A stretch of DNA of 15,808 nt. Source: an uncultured Oscillospiraceae bacterium (GTDB taxonomy: Bacteria; Bacillota; Clostridia; Oscillospirales; Oscillospiraceae). Below the pieces are notes generated by a model, which was not told the DNA's origin, searched no databases, and worked only from the letters and a program-made list of their open reading frames with translations. The stretch covers positions 1 through 15,808 of the forward strand of contig CANQUO010000025.1 in the NCBI GenBank assembly GCA_947627085.1. Reading direction: 5' to 3'. Of the stretch, positions 1 to 5,156 are shown piece by piece; the stretch's first letter is position 1, and each line of letters starts with the position of its first letter. A program made the translations under genes and the position numbers.

Positions 1-139
1 TGCCGCTCTCGGTGGGAGCGCTTGTTTCGCTGGGCGTATCGGATTCGGAGGGCTCAGAGGCCCCGCTCGTTTTGCCGCCGCAGGCGACCAGCGCGAAGGT
101 CAGAGCCAGGGCGAGTAAAATCGCGATAAGCTTTTTCAT
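1..139 (-). CDS. Lipoprotein, N-terminal 46 residues only (runs off the window)
   Basis: The minus-strand frame opens at an ATG (139-137) with an AAAGGA ribosome site about 8 bases upstream. The product starts MKKLIAILLALALTFALVAC: two lysines, a hydrophobic core and a lipobox (LVAC), so it should be exported and lipid-anchored at Cys20. The residues that follow are rich in Ser, Glu, Thr and Pro, the usual flexible tether before a folded extracellular domain. The functional domain lies outside the window. Substrate-binding lipoproteins of ABC importers often start like this, but nothing here shows the family. The start and lipoprotein class are well supported; the function is unknown. Confidence 0.85.
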   Translation of the reverse strand, partial: MKKLIAILLALALTFALVACGGKTSGASEPSESDTPSETSAPTESG

Positions 140-154
140 ATGTATATATTCCTT

Positions 155-188
155 TCGGATGATTTGCCCAACATATTGGGGTATCCGA
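155..188. promoter_or_regulatory. Nested inverted repeat over the lipoprotein promoter
   Basis: CCCAA (167-171) and TTGGG (176-180) form a palindrome centred on the proposed -10. Outside it, TCGGAT (155-160) pairs with ATCCGA (183-188). Most of it lies upstream of the expected transcript start, so a repressor operator fits better than an RNA hairpin. The regulator is unknown. Confidence 0.3.
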
Positions 189-199
189 GGTTATGACAA
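170..199 (-). promoter_or_regulatory. Sigma-A-type promoter for the lipoprotein gene
   Basis: Read on the minus strand, TTGTCA (199-194) and TATGTT (175-170) are separated by 18 bases. The transcript would begin near 163, giving a leader of about 25 bases before the ATG at 139. Found by eye only. Confidence 0.45.
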
Positions 200-236
200 C
201 ATATACATATGAAAAGTTCCCGTGACAGGAAAATTT

Positions 237-977
237 TTATTGAGCCGTCGGGAAATTTTCCCCGAGTATCGTTTTCACGGCCTGGGCGGCCATTATGAGC
301 CCGGCGGCGGCGGGGACGAAGGCGGTGCTCCCCGGCACGTCACGCCTGCCCGGATTTTCCGCGACGGCGGCGTCCGCTTCGGGGCCCTGGGGCCTCAGCG
401 CCGGCTCCCGGGAATAGACCACCGTCAGCTTATTCACGCCCCGGCGGCGAAGCTCCTTTCGCATTATCCGGGCCAGGGGGTCGAAGGAGGTATCGAATAT
501 GTCCGTCACCTCCAATTTCGTGGGGTCAAGCTTGTTGCCGCACCCCATGGCGGATATTACCGGCGTCCCGGCGGCGTAGGCCTTAGTTACGAGCTCCAGC
601 TTCCCCGACACGGTGTCTATGGCGTCCAGCACGTAGTCATAGACGGAAAAGTCGATCTTATCCGACGTATCCGGGGTGAAAAAGAGCTTTATGGCGTTGA
701 CCCTTATCTCCGGGTCAATGTCCCGGACTCTCGCGGCGGCGGCGTCCGCCTTGTACATGCCGACGGTGGAGCGCAGAGCGTGGAGCTGGCGGTTTAGGTT
801 GCTTACGGAAAAGACGTCGTGATCTATAAGGTCCAGCGCCCCGATCCCCGAGCGGGCCAGGGCCTCAGCCGCGTATCCGCCCACGCCGCCGAGGCCGAAC
901 ACGGCCACGCGGGACGAGCGAAGCCTTTTTATATTGTCGCTCCCCAACAGCATGGCAGTCCTGACAAGCCGGTCCAA
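237..977 (-). CDS. tcdA: tRNA threonylcarbamoyladenosine dehydratase (TcdA, ThiF/E1-like)
   Basis: TcdA-family enzymes use ATP to adenylate and cyclise t6A37 of ANN-decoding tRNAs to cyclic t6A in the cytoplasm. The protein has the family's pattern: RTAMLLG near the N-terminus, the nucleotide-binding loop GLGGVGG, then ALARSGIG, LIDHD, the NLNRQ motif with its key Arg, LDAIDTV, SAMGCGNKLDP and a C-terminal STAFVPAAAGLIMAAQAVK helix. The length of 246 residues is normal. I chose the TTG at 977-975. A GGGAAGG site sits 8 bases before it, and the product then starts just before RTAMLLG, as in homologues. The ATG at 1004 gives 9 more residues but has no ribosome site and lies about 8 bases from the predicted transcript start. 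It is the only gene of its transcript up to the lipoprotein, and the two are separated by about 100 bases. Confidence 0.9.
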   Translation of the reverse strand: MDRLVRTAMLLGSDNIKRLRSSRVAVFGLGGVGGYAAEALARSGIGALDLIDHDVFSVSNLNRQLHALRSTVGMYKADAAAARVRDIDPEIRVNAIKLFFTPDTSDKIDFSVYDYVLDAIDTVSGKLELVTKAYAAGTPVISAMGCGNKLDPTKLEVTDIFDTSFDPLARIMRKELRRRGVNKLTVVYSREPALRPQGPEADAAVAENPGRRDVPGSTAFVPAAAGLIMAAQAVKTILGENFPTAQ

Positions 978-1018
978 GCACTCCGCCTTCCCTTCAAAAA
1001 GCATGGATTTTTAAGAAA

Positions 1019-1047
1019 ATTTTATCACACCGGGGACAAATTGTCAA
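1019..1047 (-). promoter_or_regulatory. Consensus sigma-A promoter for tcdA
   Basis: On the minus strand TTGACA (1047-1042) and TAAAAT (1024-1019) are separated by exactly 17 bases. Transcription should start near 1012. That makes an ATG start at 1004 nearly leaderless and favours the internal TTG start at 977. Confidence 0.75.
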
Positions 1048-1118
1048 ATTATTCCCACAATAGCCCGGAAAATAAATAAACGGGACAGGGGAAAAATGAG
1101 AAAAATTGTAGAGCGCTA

Positions 1119-1160
1119 TTGAAATCAGGGGAGTTTTGTGGTAAAGTTATAATGTAAAAT
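1119..1160 (+). promoter_or_regulatory. Probable promoter region of the zinc-ribbon operon
   Basis: TTGAAA (1119-1124) and TAAAGT (1142-1147) are 17 bases apart. A better -10 hexamer, TATAAT (1148-1153), follows at once but has no good -35 at 17 bases. The AT-rich stretch is clearly promoter-like; which hexamer is used cannot be decided by eye. Confidence 0.4.
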
Positions 1161-1215
1161 ACGGGAAAATATGAGGTTTTCCCAAAAATGACGTAAGTCA
1201 AAACGGAGGGTCATT

Positions 1216-1824
1216 ATGGCTTTTTTTGAACAGCTTGGCAAAAAGATATCCGACGCCGGTCAGGGCATATCCCAGTCCACGAAGAACATGGCTGAGATAT
1301 CCCGGCTCAACAGCGCCATCGCCGAGGACAAAAAGCACATCGCCGGTTACACCGCGGCCATCGGCGAGTCCTATTACAAAAGGCACAGGGACGACCCCAT
1401 GAACGAGGAGCCCGAGAGGATCAACAACATAAACAAGCTCTATGCCGAGATAGCCCGCTATGAGGACAGGATAAAGGAGCTTCGCGGCATAGGCAAGTGC
1501 CCCAACTGCGGAGCCGACGTGCCAAACGGCGCGGCCTTCTGCAACGCCTGCGGCGCAAGACAGCAGCCGCCCCGGCCCGTCCAGACTACCGTCTCCGGCA
1601 TCGAGTGCCCCAACTGCCACAGTATGATCGCCGAGGGGAACAAATTCTGCACAAATTGCGGCGCTCCCGCGCCTCAGAAGCCCGCGCAGGGCCCGGCCGA
1701 GAGCGTTTCCGAGGCACCCGAGGCCGAAAAGGCCCCCGAGGAGCCCGCCGTATGCCCCGGCTGTGGCGAGCCGGTGACTGAGGGCTCCAACTTCTGCACC
1801 AACTGCGGCGCCCACCTTGGCTGA
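1216..1824 (+). CDS. Soluble coiled-coil protein with three zinc ribbons
   Basis: The 202-residue protein has an N-terminal helical, coiled-coil-like part (about 1-90, rich in Lys, Glu and Ala) and three CxxC-x10-CxxC zinc ribbons: C95/C98/C109/C112, C131/C134/C145/C148 and C180/C183/C194/C197. The second and third are joined by a Pro/Glu/Ala-rich linker (about 150-178). It has no signal peptide or membrane segment, so it should be cytoplasmic. Proteins of this build are common in gut Clostridia and lack an assigned function; the ribbons usually mediate protein contacts. The start is supported by GGAGGG 5 bases before the ATG. It is the first gene of an operon with two membrane proteins, 20 bases upstream of the next, which suggests they work as a set at the membrane. 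Confidence 0.85.
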   Translation: MAFFEQLGKKISDAGQGISQSTKNMAEISRLNSAIAEDKKHIAGYTAAIGESYYKRHRDDPMNEEPERINNINKLYAEIARYEDRIKELRGIGKCPNCGADVPNGAAFCNACGARQQPPRPVQTTVSGIECPNCHSMIAEGNKFCTNCGAPAPQKPAQGPAESVSEAPEAEKAPEEPAVCPGCGEPVTEGSNFCTNCGAHLG

Positions 1825-1844
1825 GCGGCGCCGGAGGTACAAAA

Positions 1845-2489
1845 GTGACTGAAAGCGGGAACGACAGTGTAAAGACGCCGGGGGCCGGGGGCCGGGTAAG
1901 CACCGCGGCCCCGGGCGATATGCCCGCCGGGGAGCCGGCGGGGAGCGAGACGCGGGAAAAACGGCCGCCCGGCGGGCGGCGGAAAGAGCTGATCATAGCC
2001 CTCTCCGCCATTGTGGGAGCGGCGATCGCGGCCCTTGTTATATTCATCTTCACCGGCACCGTGACGCTGAGGGCCGAGAAGCTGACGAGAGCCCTTATAG
2101 ACGGCGACGGCGAGGCCGCCGTGAGCCTGCTTCCCGACAAGGTCCTCGCCCAGGCGGCGCTGGAGGCCGGAACAGGTGAGGACGAGGCGAAAAAGGCGAT
2201 CGCCCGGCGCCTCGGCGCGGCCGTCAGCGATTACGGGCCCGTGGGGAAGCCGAAGGCGAAGGCCGGGGACGCCCGGGAGCTTGCCGGGAGGGAGCTGGAG
2301 GCGATATTGGACCTCTACGCCCAGATCGGCCTTGAGCCCTCCGGGGCCGTCACGGTGGACGTGGCGGTGACGAACGGGGATACCACCGCCGATGTGCCGG
2401 TGACTATGGTGAAGCTCGGCATACTCTGGTACGCCGACTACACCTCGTTGGACGATATTGCCTGCCGGATAGCCGGCGTGGGAAAATAA
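1845..2489 (+). CDS. Single-pass membrane protein with an extracytoplasmic domain (GTG start)
   Basis: The start is GTG, with GGAGG 7 bases upstream. Residues 1-48 are a disordered Gly/Pro/basic cytoplasmic tail ending in RRK, residues 49-70 form one membrane helix, and 75-214 should lie outside. The outer domain resembles that of the next gene along its length: a helix with IDGD, then LLPDKVL, and at the end DVPV-x3-K-x4-WYAD-x3-LDD (183-204). The two proteins are therefore probable paralogues. Unlike its neighbour it has no zinc ribbon at the N-terminus. The pattern of small helices followed by strands ending in a Trp-Tyr strand recalls NTF2-like (DUF4878-type) lipoprotein and membrane domains, but this is a guess from shape. 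Function unknown. Confidence 0.8.
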   Translation: MTESGNDSVKTPGAGGRVSTAAPGDMPAGEPAGSETREKRPPGGRRKELIIALSAIVGAAIAALVIFIFTGTVTLRAEKLTRALIDGDGEAAVSLLPDKVLAQAALEAGTGEDEAKKAIARRLGAAVSDYGPVGKPKAKAGDARELAGRELEAILDLYAQIGLEPSGAVTVDVAVTNGDTTADVPVTMVKLGILWYADYTSLDDIACRIAGVGK

Positions 2490-2508
2490 AATTTCAGGAG
2501 GAAGAGAC

Positions 2509-3144
2509 ATGTATTGCGGAAATTGCGGAGCGCAAAACCCTGACGGGGCGGCCCACTGCGGAAACTGCGGAGCGCCCCTGAACCCGGCGCCCGCCGCCGG
2601 CGGGAATCAGTCAGCCAAAAAGAACAGGGCGATAGGCATCGCCGTTATCGCCGGAGCCGTGGCAGTGGTCGCGGCGGTGGTGCTTTTGGTGGTGCTCCTC
2701 GGCGGGGGCGGGAGCTCCAGCGCCAAGAGCGCGGCCGTGGATTTTGTGGAGACGATGTTTGACGGCAAGATAAGCAAGCTTGTCGACATGGTCCCCGACG
2801 AGCTTTTGAAGGGTCTTGCGAAGGAGCGGGACATCTCCAAGAGCGAGGCCCGGGATATGCTGGCCGGCGGACTTGAGGAGCTTGAGTCCTACACGGGAAT
2901 CCTGAAGCTCGCGAAGCTCAAAGTGGGCCACGCCGAAGTGGAGGACATGGACCGGGACGACCTTGACAGGCTCAAAGACGACTACGCCGAATACGACGTG
3001 AAGGTCAAGGACGGCAAGACCGTGGAGGTCGAGGTGTCTATGGAATTCATGGACGAGAAGGAGACCGAGACCATCGACGTGCCCGTGGTCAAGATAGGCG
3101 GCTCCTGGTATGTGGATTTCATGAACCTGGACGACATGTTCTGA
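2509..3144 (+). CDS. Zinc-ribbon membrane protein with an extracytoplasmic domain
   Basis: The 211-residue protein starts with a zinc ribbon (C3, C6, C17, C20), then an Ala/Pro/Gly linker, a membrane helix (about 41-64, after KKNR) and a Gly/Ser hinge. The outer domain (about 74-211) begins AVDFVETMFDGKISKLVDMV and ends DVPVVKIGGSWYVDFMNLDD (190-209). This domain is paralogous to that of the gene before it. By the positive-inside rule the ribbon is cytoplasmic. An AGGAGG site lies just upstream of the ATG, 19 bases after the previous stop. It is the last gene of the operon. It could couple an outer ligand to the three-ribbon cytoplasmic protein through ribbon-ribbon contacts, but that is inference. 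The architecture is common in Firmicutes and its role is not known to me. Confidence 0.85.
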   Translation: MYCGNCGAQNPDGAAHCGNCGAPLNPAPAAGGNQSAKKNRAIGIAVIAGAVAVVAAVVLLVVLLGGGGSSSAKSAAVDFVETMFDGKISKLVDMVPDELLKGLAKERDISKSEARDMLAGGLEELESYTGILKLAKLKVGHAEVEDMDRDDLDRLKDDYAEYDVKVKDGKTVEVEVSMEFMDEKETETIDVPVVKIGGSWYVDFMNLDDMF

Positions 3145-3148
3145 TTAT

Positions 3149-3439
3149 CTTAAGCGCGTGGTATCCCCACGCGCTTAAGACTGTCGGGCAAAGGCCCAGG
3201 GGCCTTTGTCCGACAAGGGGAACGTGCGGAAAAAGTCACGAAAAGGCCTGCGGGCCTATTCATGACTTTTTCCTGCTGTTTTGCTGCGCGCCGCCGAAGG
3301 CGGCACTGCGCAAAACAAAAGGTAATTTTCACGACGTACATGCCGCCGCGAAAATTGTTAAAAAAAGGGCTTTTCGCAAGGCGTGTTTCCTTGCGAAAAT
3401 ATTGTTTGCCGACAGTCTGAAGCGCGTGTGACCACGCGC
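3149..3439. repeat. Non-coding hairpin array with inverted ends (MITE-like or structured RNA)
   Basis: This fills the gap between two genes (3145-3459) and holds no credible gene. Hairpins follow one another: 3149-3161/3167-3179 (13 bp perfect, loop 5); 3182-3197/3200-3215 (16 bp, one G-U); 3228-3248/3253-3273 (21 bp, two mismatches); 3278-3296/3299-3316 (imperfect); 3324-3330/3350-3356 (7 bp); 3371-3381/3389-3399 (11 bp perfect); 3422-3428/3433-3439 (7 bp perfect). The ends also pair over distance: 3168-3190 is the reverse complement of 3407-3428 with one mismatch and one extra base. The first hairpin could end transcription of the zinc-ribbon operon, but no T-run follows it. The layout suggests a small non-autonomous mobile element or a folded RNA. 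I do not recognise the family. Confidence 0.7.
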
Positions 3440-3459
3440 CGCTTTTGAAAGGAAAAATC

Positions 3460-3942
3460 ATGTATATCGACATTGAATACCCAAAGGACCGGGGAGAATT
3501 TTATAAGACCCTCCGCGACCAGCTGGGGCTATACGCCGGGGAGGAGACGGACGAAACGGCGGCGTTGGCCAATTTTTCCTCCGTGCTTTCCATAGCCTTC
3601 CCCAAGGCCAACTGGGCGGGGTTTTACCTCGTCCGGAATAACGAGCTGGTCCTGGGCCCCTTTCAGGGTAGGCCGGCGGTGACGAGGATAGCCTACGGCG
3701 CCGGCGTGTGCGGCACGGCCTGGCGGGAGGACCGGGCCCAGGTGGTGGAGGACGTGGAGTGCTTTTCCGGCCACATCGCCTGCGACTGCAACACCCACTC
3801 CGAGATAGTCATACCCCTGAGACGCCCGGACGGCTCTACCTGGGGCGTTCTCGACATGGACAGCGTGGAGACGGGATATTTTACCGACGCGGACCGGGAG
3901 GGCCTTGAGGAATGCGTCAGGCTGCTTGAAAAATTCGGATAA
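3460..3942 (+). CDS. msrC: GAF-domain free methionine-(R)-sulfoxide reductase
   Basis: fRMsr enzymes reduce free methionine-R-sulfoxide to methionine in the cytoplasm with thioredoxin. The 160-residue protein matches the whole family: DETAALANFSSVL, NWAGFYLV (51-58), LVLGPFQGRPA (63-73), GVCGTA (82-87), EDV, GHIACD (104-109), SEIVIPL and WGVLDMDS. The spacing places V74 where the E. coli enzyme has Cys84, C84 at its Cys94 and C108 at its Cys118 (nucleophile). One of the usual cysteines is thus a valine, while extra cysteines occur at 101 and 110. The ATG at 3460 is chosen because GAAAGGA lies 7 bases before it; a TTG 15 bases upstream has no site. The Nudix fusion gene follows after 13 bases. 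The family is certain, full activity less so. Confidence 0.9.
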   Translation: MYIDIEYPKDRGEFYKTLRDQLGLYAGEETDETAALANFSSVLSIAFPKANWAGFYLVRNNELVLGPFQGRPAVTRIAYGAGVCGTAWREDRAQVVEDVECFSGHIACDCNTHSEIVIPLRRPDGSTWGVLDMDSVETGYFTDADREGLEECVRLLEKFG

Positions 3943-3955
3943 GCGGAGGTAGCTT

Positions 3956-4828
3956 ATGATAAGGGAAAAAAGCTGTGGGGCCGTGGTGTTTGCCGAGGCG
4001 GACGGCGAGAGGCTGTACCTCGTCGAGCACATGCAAAAGGGCCACACCTCTATCTGCAAGGGCCACGTGGAGGGGCGGGAGACCGAGCGCGAGACGGCGG
4101 CCCGGGAGATACTTGAGGAGACCGGCCTTAAGGTGGGATTTATTGACGGCTTTCGCAGGACAATACAGTATTCGCCATATGTAGATTGCGTAAAGGACGT
4201 GGTCTTTTTCCTGGCCCGGGCCGACGGCATGACCGTCACGGCCCAGGAGGAGGAAGTGGCGTCCATAGAGTGGCTGGCCTTCGATAAGGCCCTGCCGGCC
4301 CTGACACACAAGTCCGACCGCGAGACGCTTATGGCGGCGGAGGATTTCATGAAGCTCATATCCCGGAAAATGCGCCGGGGAAAAAGGGAGCTGACGGCGG
4401 ATAAGTGCGAGGAAATACTCAAAACCGCCTCCTCCGGCGTGCTGGCGCTGTTGGGCGACGGCGGCTACCCCTACGCCGTGCCGCTGAGCTTTGTATATGA
4501 CAAGGGGAAAATATACTTCCACGGCGCTAAGACCGGCCACAAGGCCGACGCCATTGAGCGCTGCCCAAAGGCGTCCTTCTGCGTGGTGGACATGGACCGC
4601 GTCCGGCCGGAGGAGTACACCACGAAATACCGGAGCGCTATCGCCTTCGGGCACATAAGAAGGCTCGACAGCGACGCGGAACTGCGCTCCGCCGTGGAGC
4701 TTCTGGCCGAAAAGTATAACCCCGCCGATAATGAGGAGCACCGACAGAAGTACATCGACGCTGAATTCGCGGACCTTTCCATGTGGGAGCTCACGGTCGA
4801 GCGCGTGACCGGCAAGTCCAACGCCTGA
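3956..4828 (+). CDS. Nudix hydrolase fused to a pyridoxamine 5'-phosphate oxidase-like FMN domain
   Basis: Residues 1-138 are a Nudix domain of the Ap4A-hydrolase-like kind. They start MIREKSCGAVVF and carry a perfect Nudix box at 36-58 (G-x5-E-x7-REILEETGL), which binds the metal for diphosphate hydrolysis. Residues 139-290 are a NimA-like PNPOx domain: MRRGKRELTADKCEEIL, SGVLALLGDGGYPYAVPLSF, KIYFHGAKTGHKADAI, then YRSAIAFGHIR and a C-terminal WELTVERVTGK. Such split-barrel domains bind FMN or related flavins. Residue 139 is itself a Met, and homologous stand-alone PNPOx proteins start there, so this is a true gene fusion. No ribosome site precedes that internal Met. GCGGAGGT lies 6 bases before the ATG at 3956. 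The neighbour is a methionine sulfoxide reductase, which points to damage repair; substrates are unknown. Confidence 0.9.
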   Translation: MIREKSCGAVVFAEADGERLYLVEHMQKGHTSICKGHVEGRETERETAAREILEETGLKVGFIDGFRRTIQYSPYVDCVKDVVFFLARADGMTVTAQEEEVASIEWLAFDKALPALTHKSDRETLMAAEDFMKLISRKMRRGKRELTADKCEEILKTASSGVLALLGDGGYPYAVPLSFVYDKGKIYFHGAKTGHKADAIERCPKASFCVVDMDRVRPEEYTTKYRSAIAFGHIRRLDSDAELRSAVELLAEKYNPADNEEHRQKYIDAEFADLSMWELTVERVTGKSNA

Positions 4829-4844
4829 AAATTTCATTTGCCCC

Positions 4845-4873
4845 TTTACATACGCCGCCGGCGGTTATATAAT
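4845..4873 (+). promoter_or_regulatory. Sigma-A promoter with a palindromic spacer
   Basis: TTTACA (4845-4850) and a perfect TATAAT (4868-4873) are separated by 17 bases. The spacer contains the 10-bp perfect palindrome CCGCCGGCGG (4855-4864), a possible operator. It drives the small carrier-like gene and the cellulase. Confidence 0.75.
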
Positions 4874-4931
4874 GGGGACGTGGAAAGAAAAATTTTCCTG
4901 AAAACACGCGGGAGCGCGGGGAGGTATGGCA

Positions 4932-5153
4932 ATGGACAGAGAGGAACTGCTTGATTTGATGCTCGAAGCGATAGCCGGGTACAGGGACTTGGACTCGGTG
5001 GGGCCCTCGGACAGCTTTGCCGGGCTGGAGCTGGAGCCCGGGGATATAGTGAACATCGTCCGCGAGGTCACAGGGGAGCTGGATATGGAGCTGCCCCGGG
5101 GCTATGAATACACCCAGAGCGCGGACGAGCTTGTGGATTTCATCTGCGGATAA
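4932..5153 (+). CDS. Acyl-carrier-protein-like small protein lacking the phosphopantetheine serine
   Basis: The 73-residue acidic protein has the outline of an ACP: helix 1 (about 2-14), a loop, helix 2 beginning PGDIVNIVREVTGEL, then MELP and a last helix SADELVDFI. In a true ACP the motif at the start of helix 2 is DSL, whose serine carries the phosphopantetheine. Here that place reads LELEPGD, without a serine, so the protein should not be modified. The second ATG (4932) is the start: the ribosome site GGGGAGG (4918-4924) is 7 bases from it but only one base from the ATG at 4926. It has its own promoter, and the cellulase gene begins 3 bases after its stop. The likeness is by eye and could be chance for so short a protein. 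Confidence 0.7.
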   Translation: MDREELLDLMLEAIAGYRDLDSVGPSDSFAGLELEPGDIVNIVREVTGELDMELPRGYEYTQSADELVDFICG

Positions 5154-5156
5154 GTT

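Noticed and set aside
200..236. Terminator after tcdA
   Set aside because: Only a 4-5 bp stem (TTCC with GGAA) is present, too weak to call.
222..797. 191-residue open frame on the plus strand opposite tcdA
   Set aside because: The opposite strand encodes a clear ThiF-family enzyme; the plus-strand product has no recognisable motifs and is a shadow of GC-rich coding.
1674..2510. 278-residue minus-strand frame opposite the zinc-ribbon operon
   Set aside because: It spans two plus-strand genes with good ribosome sites and repeats low-complexity Arg/Pro/Gly stretches.
3149..3179. First hairpin of the array as a rho-independent terminator
   Set aside because: The stem is perfect but no T-run follows it, so I list it only as part of the repeat element.
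3917..4837. 306-residue minus-strand frame, longer than the gene opposite it
   Set aside because: The plus strand holds an intact Nudix box and PNPOx motifs; the antisense product has no family features.
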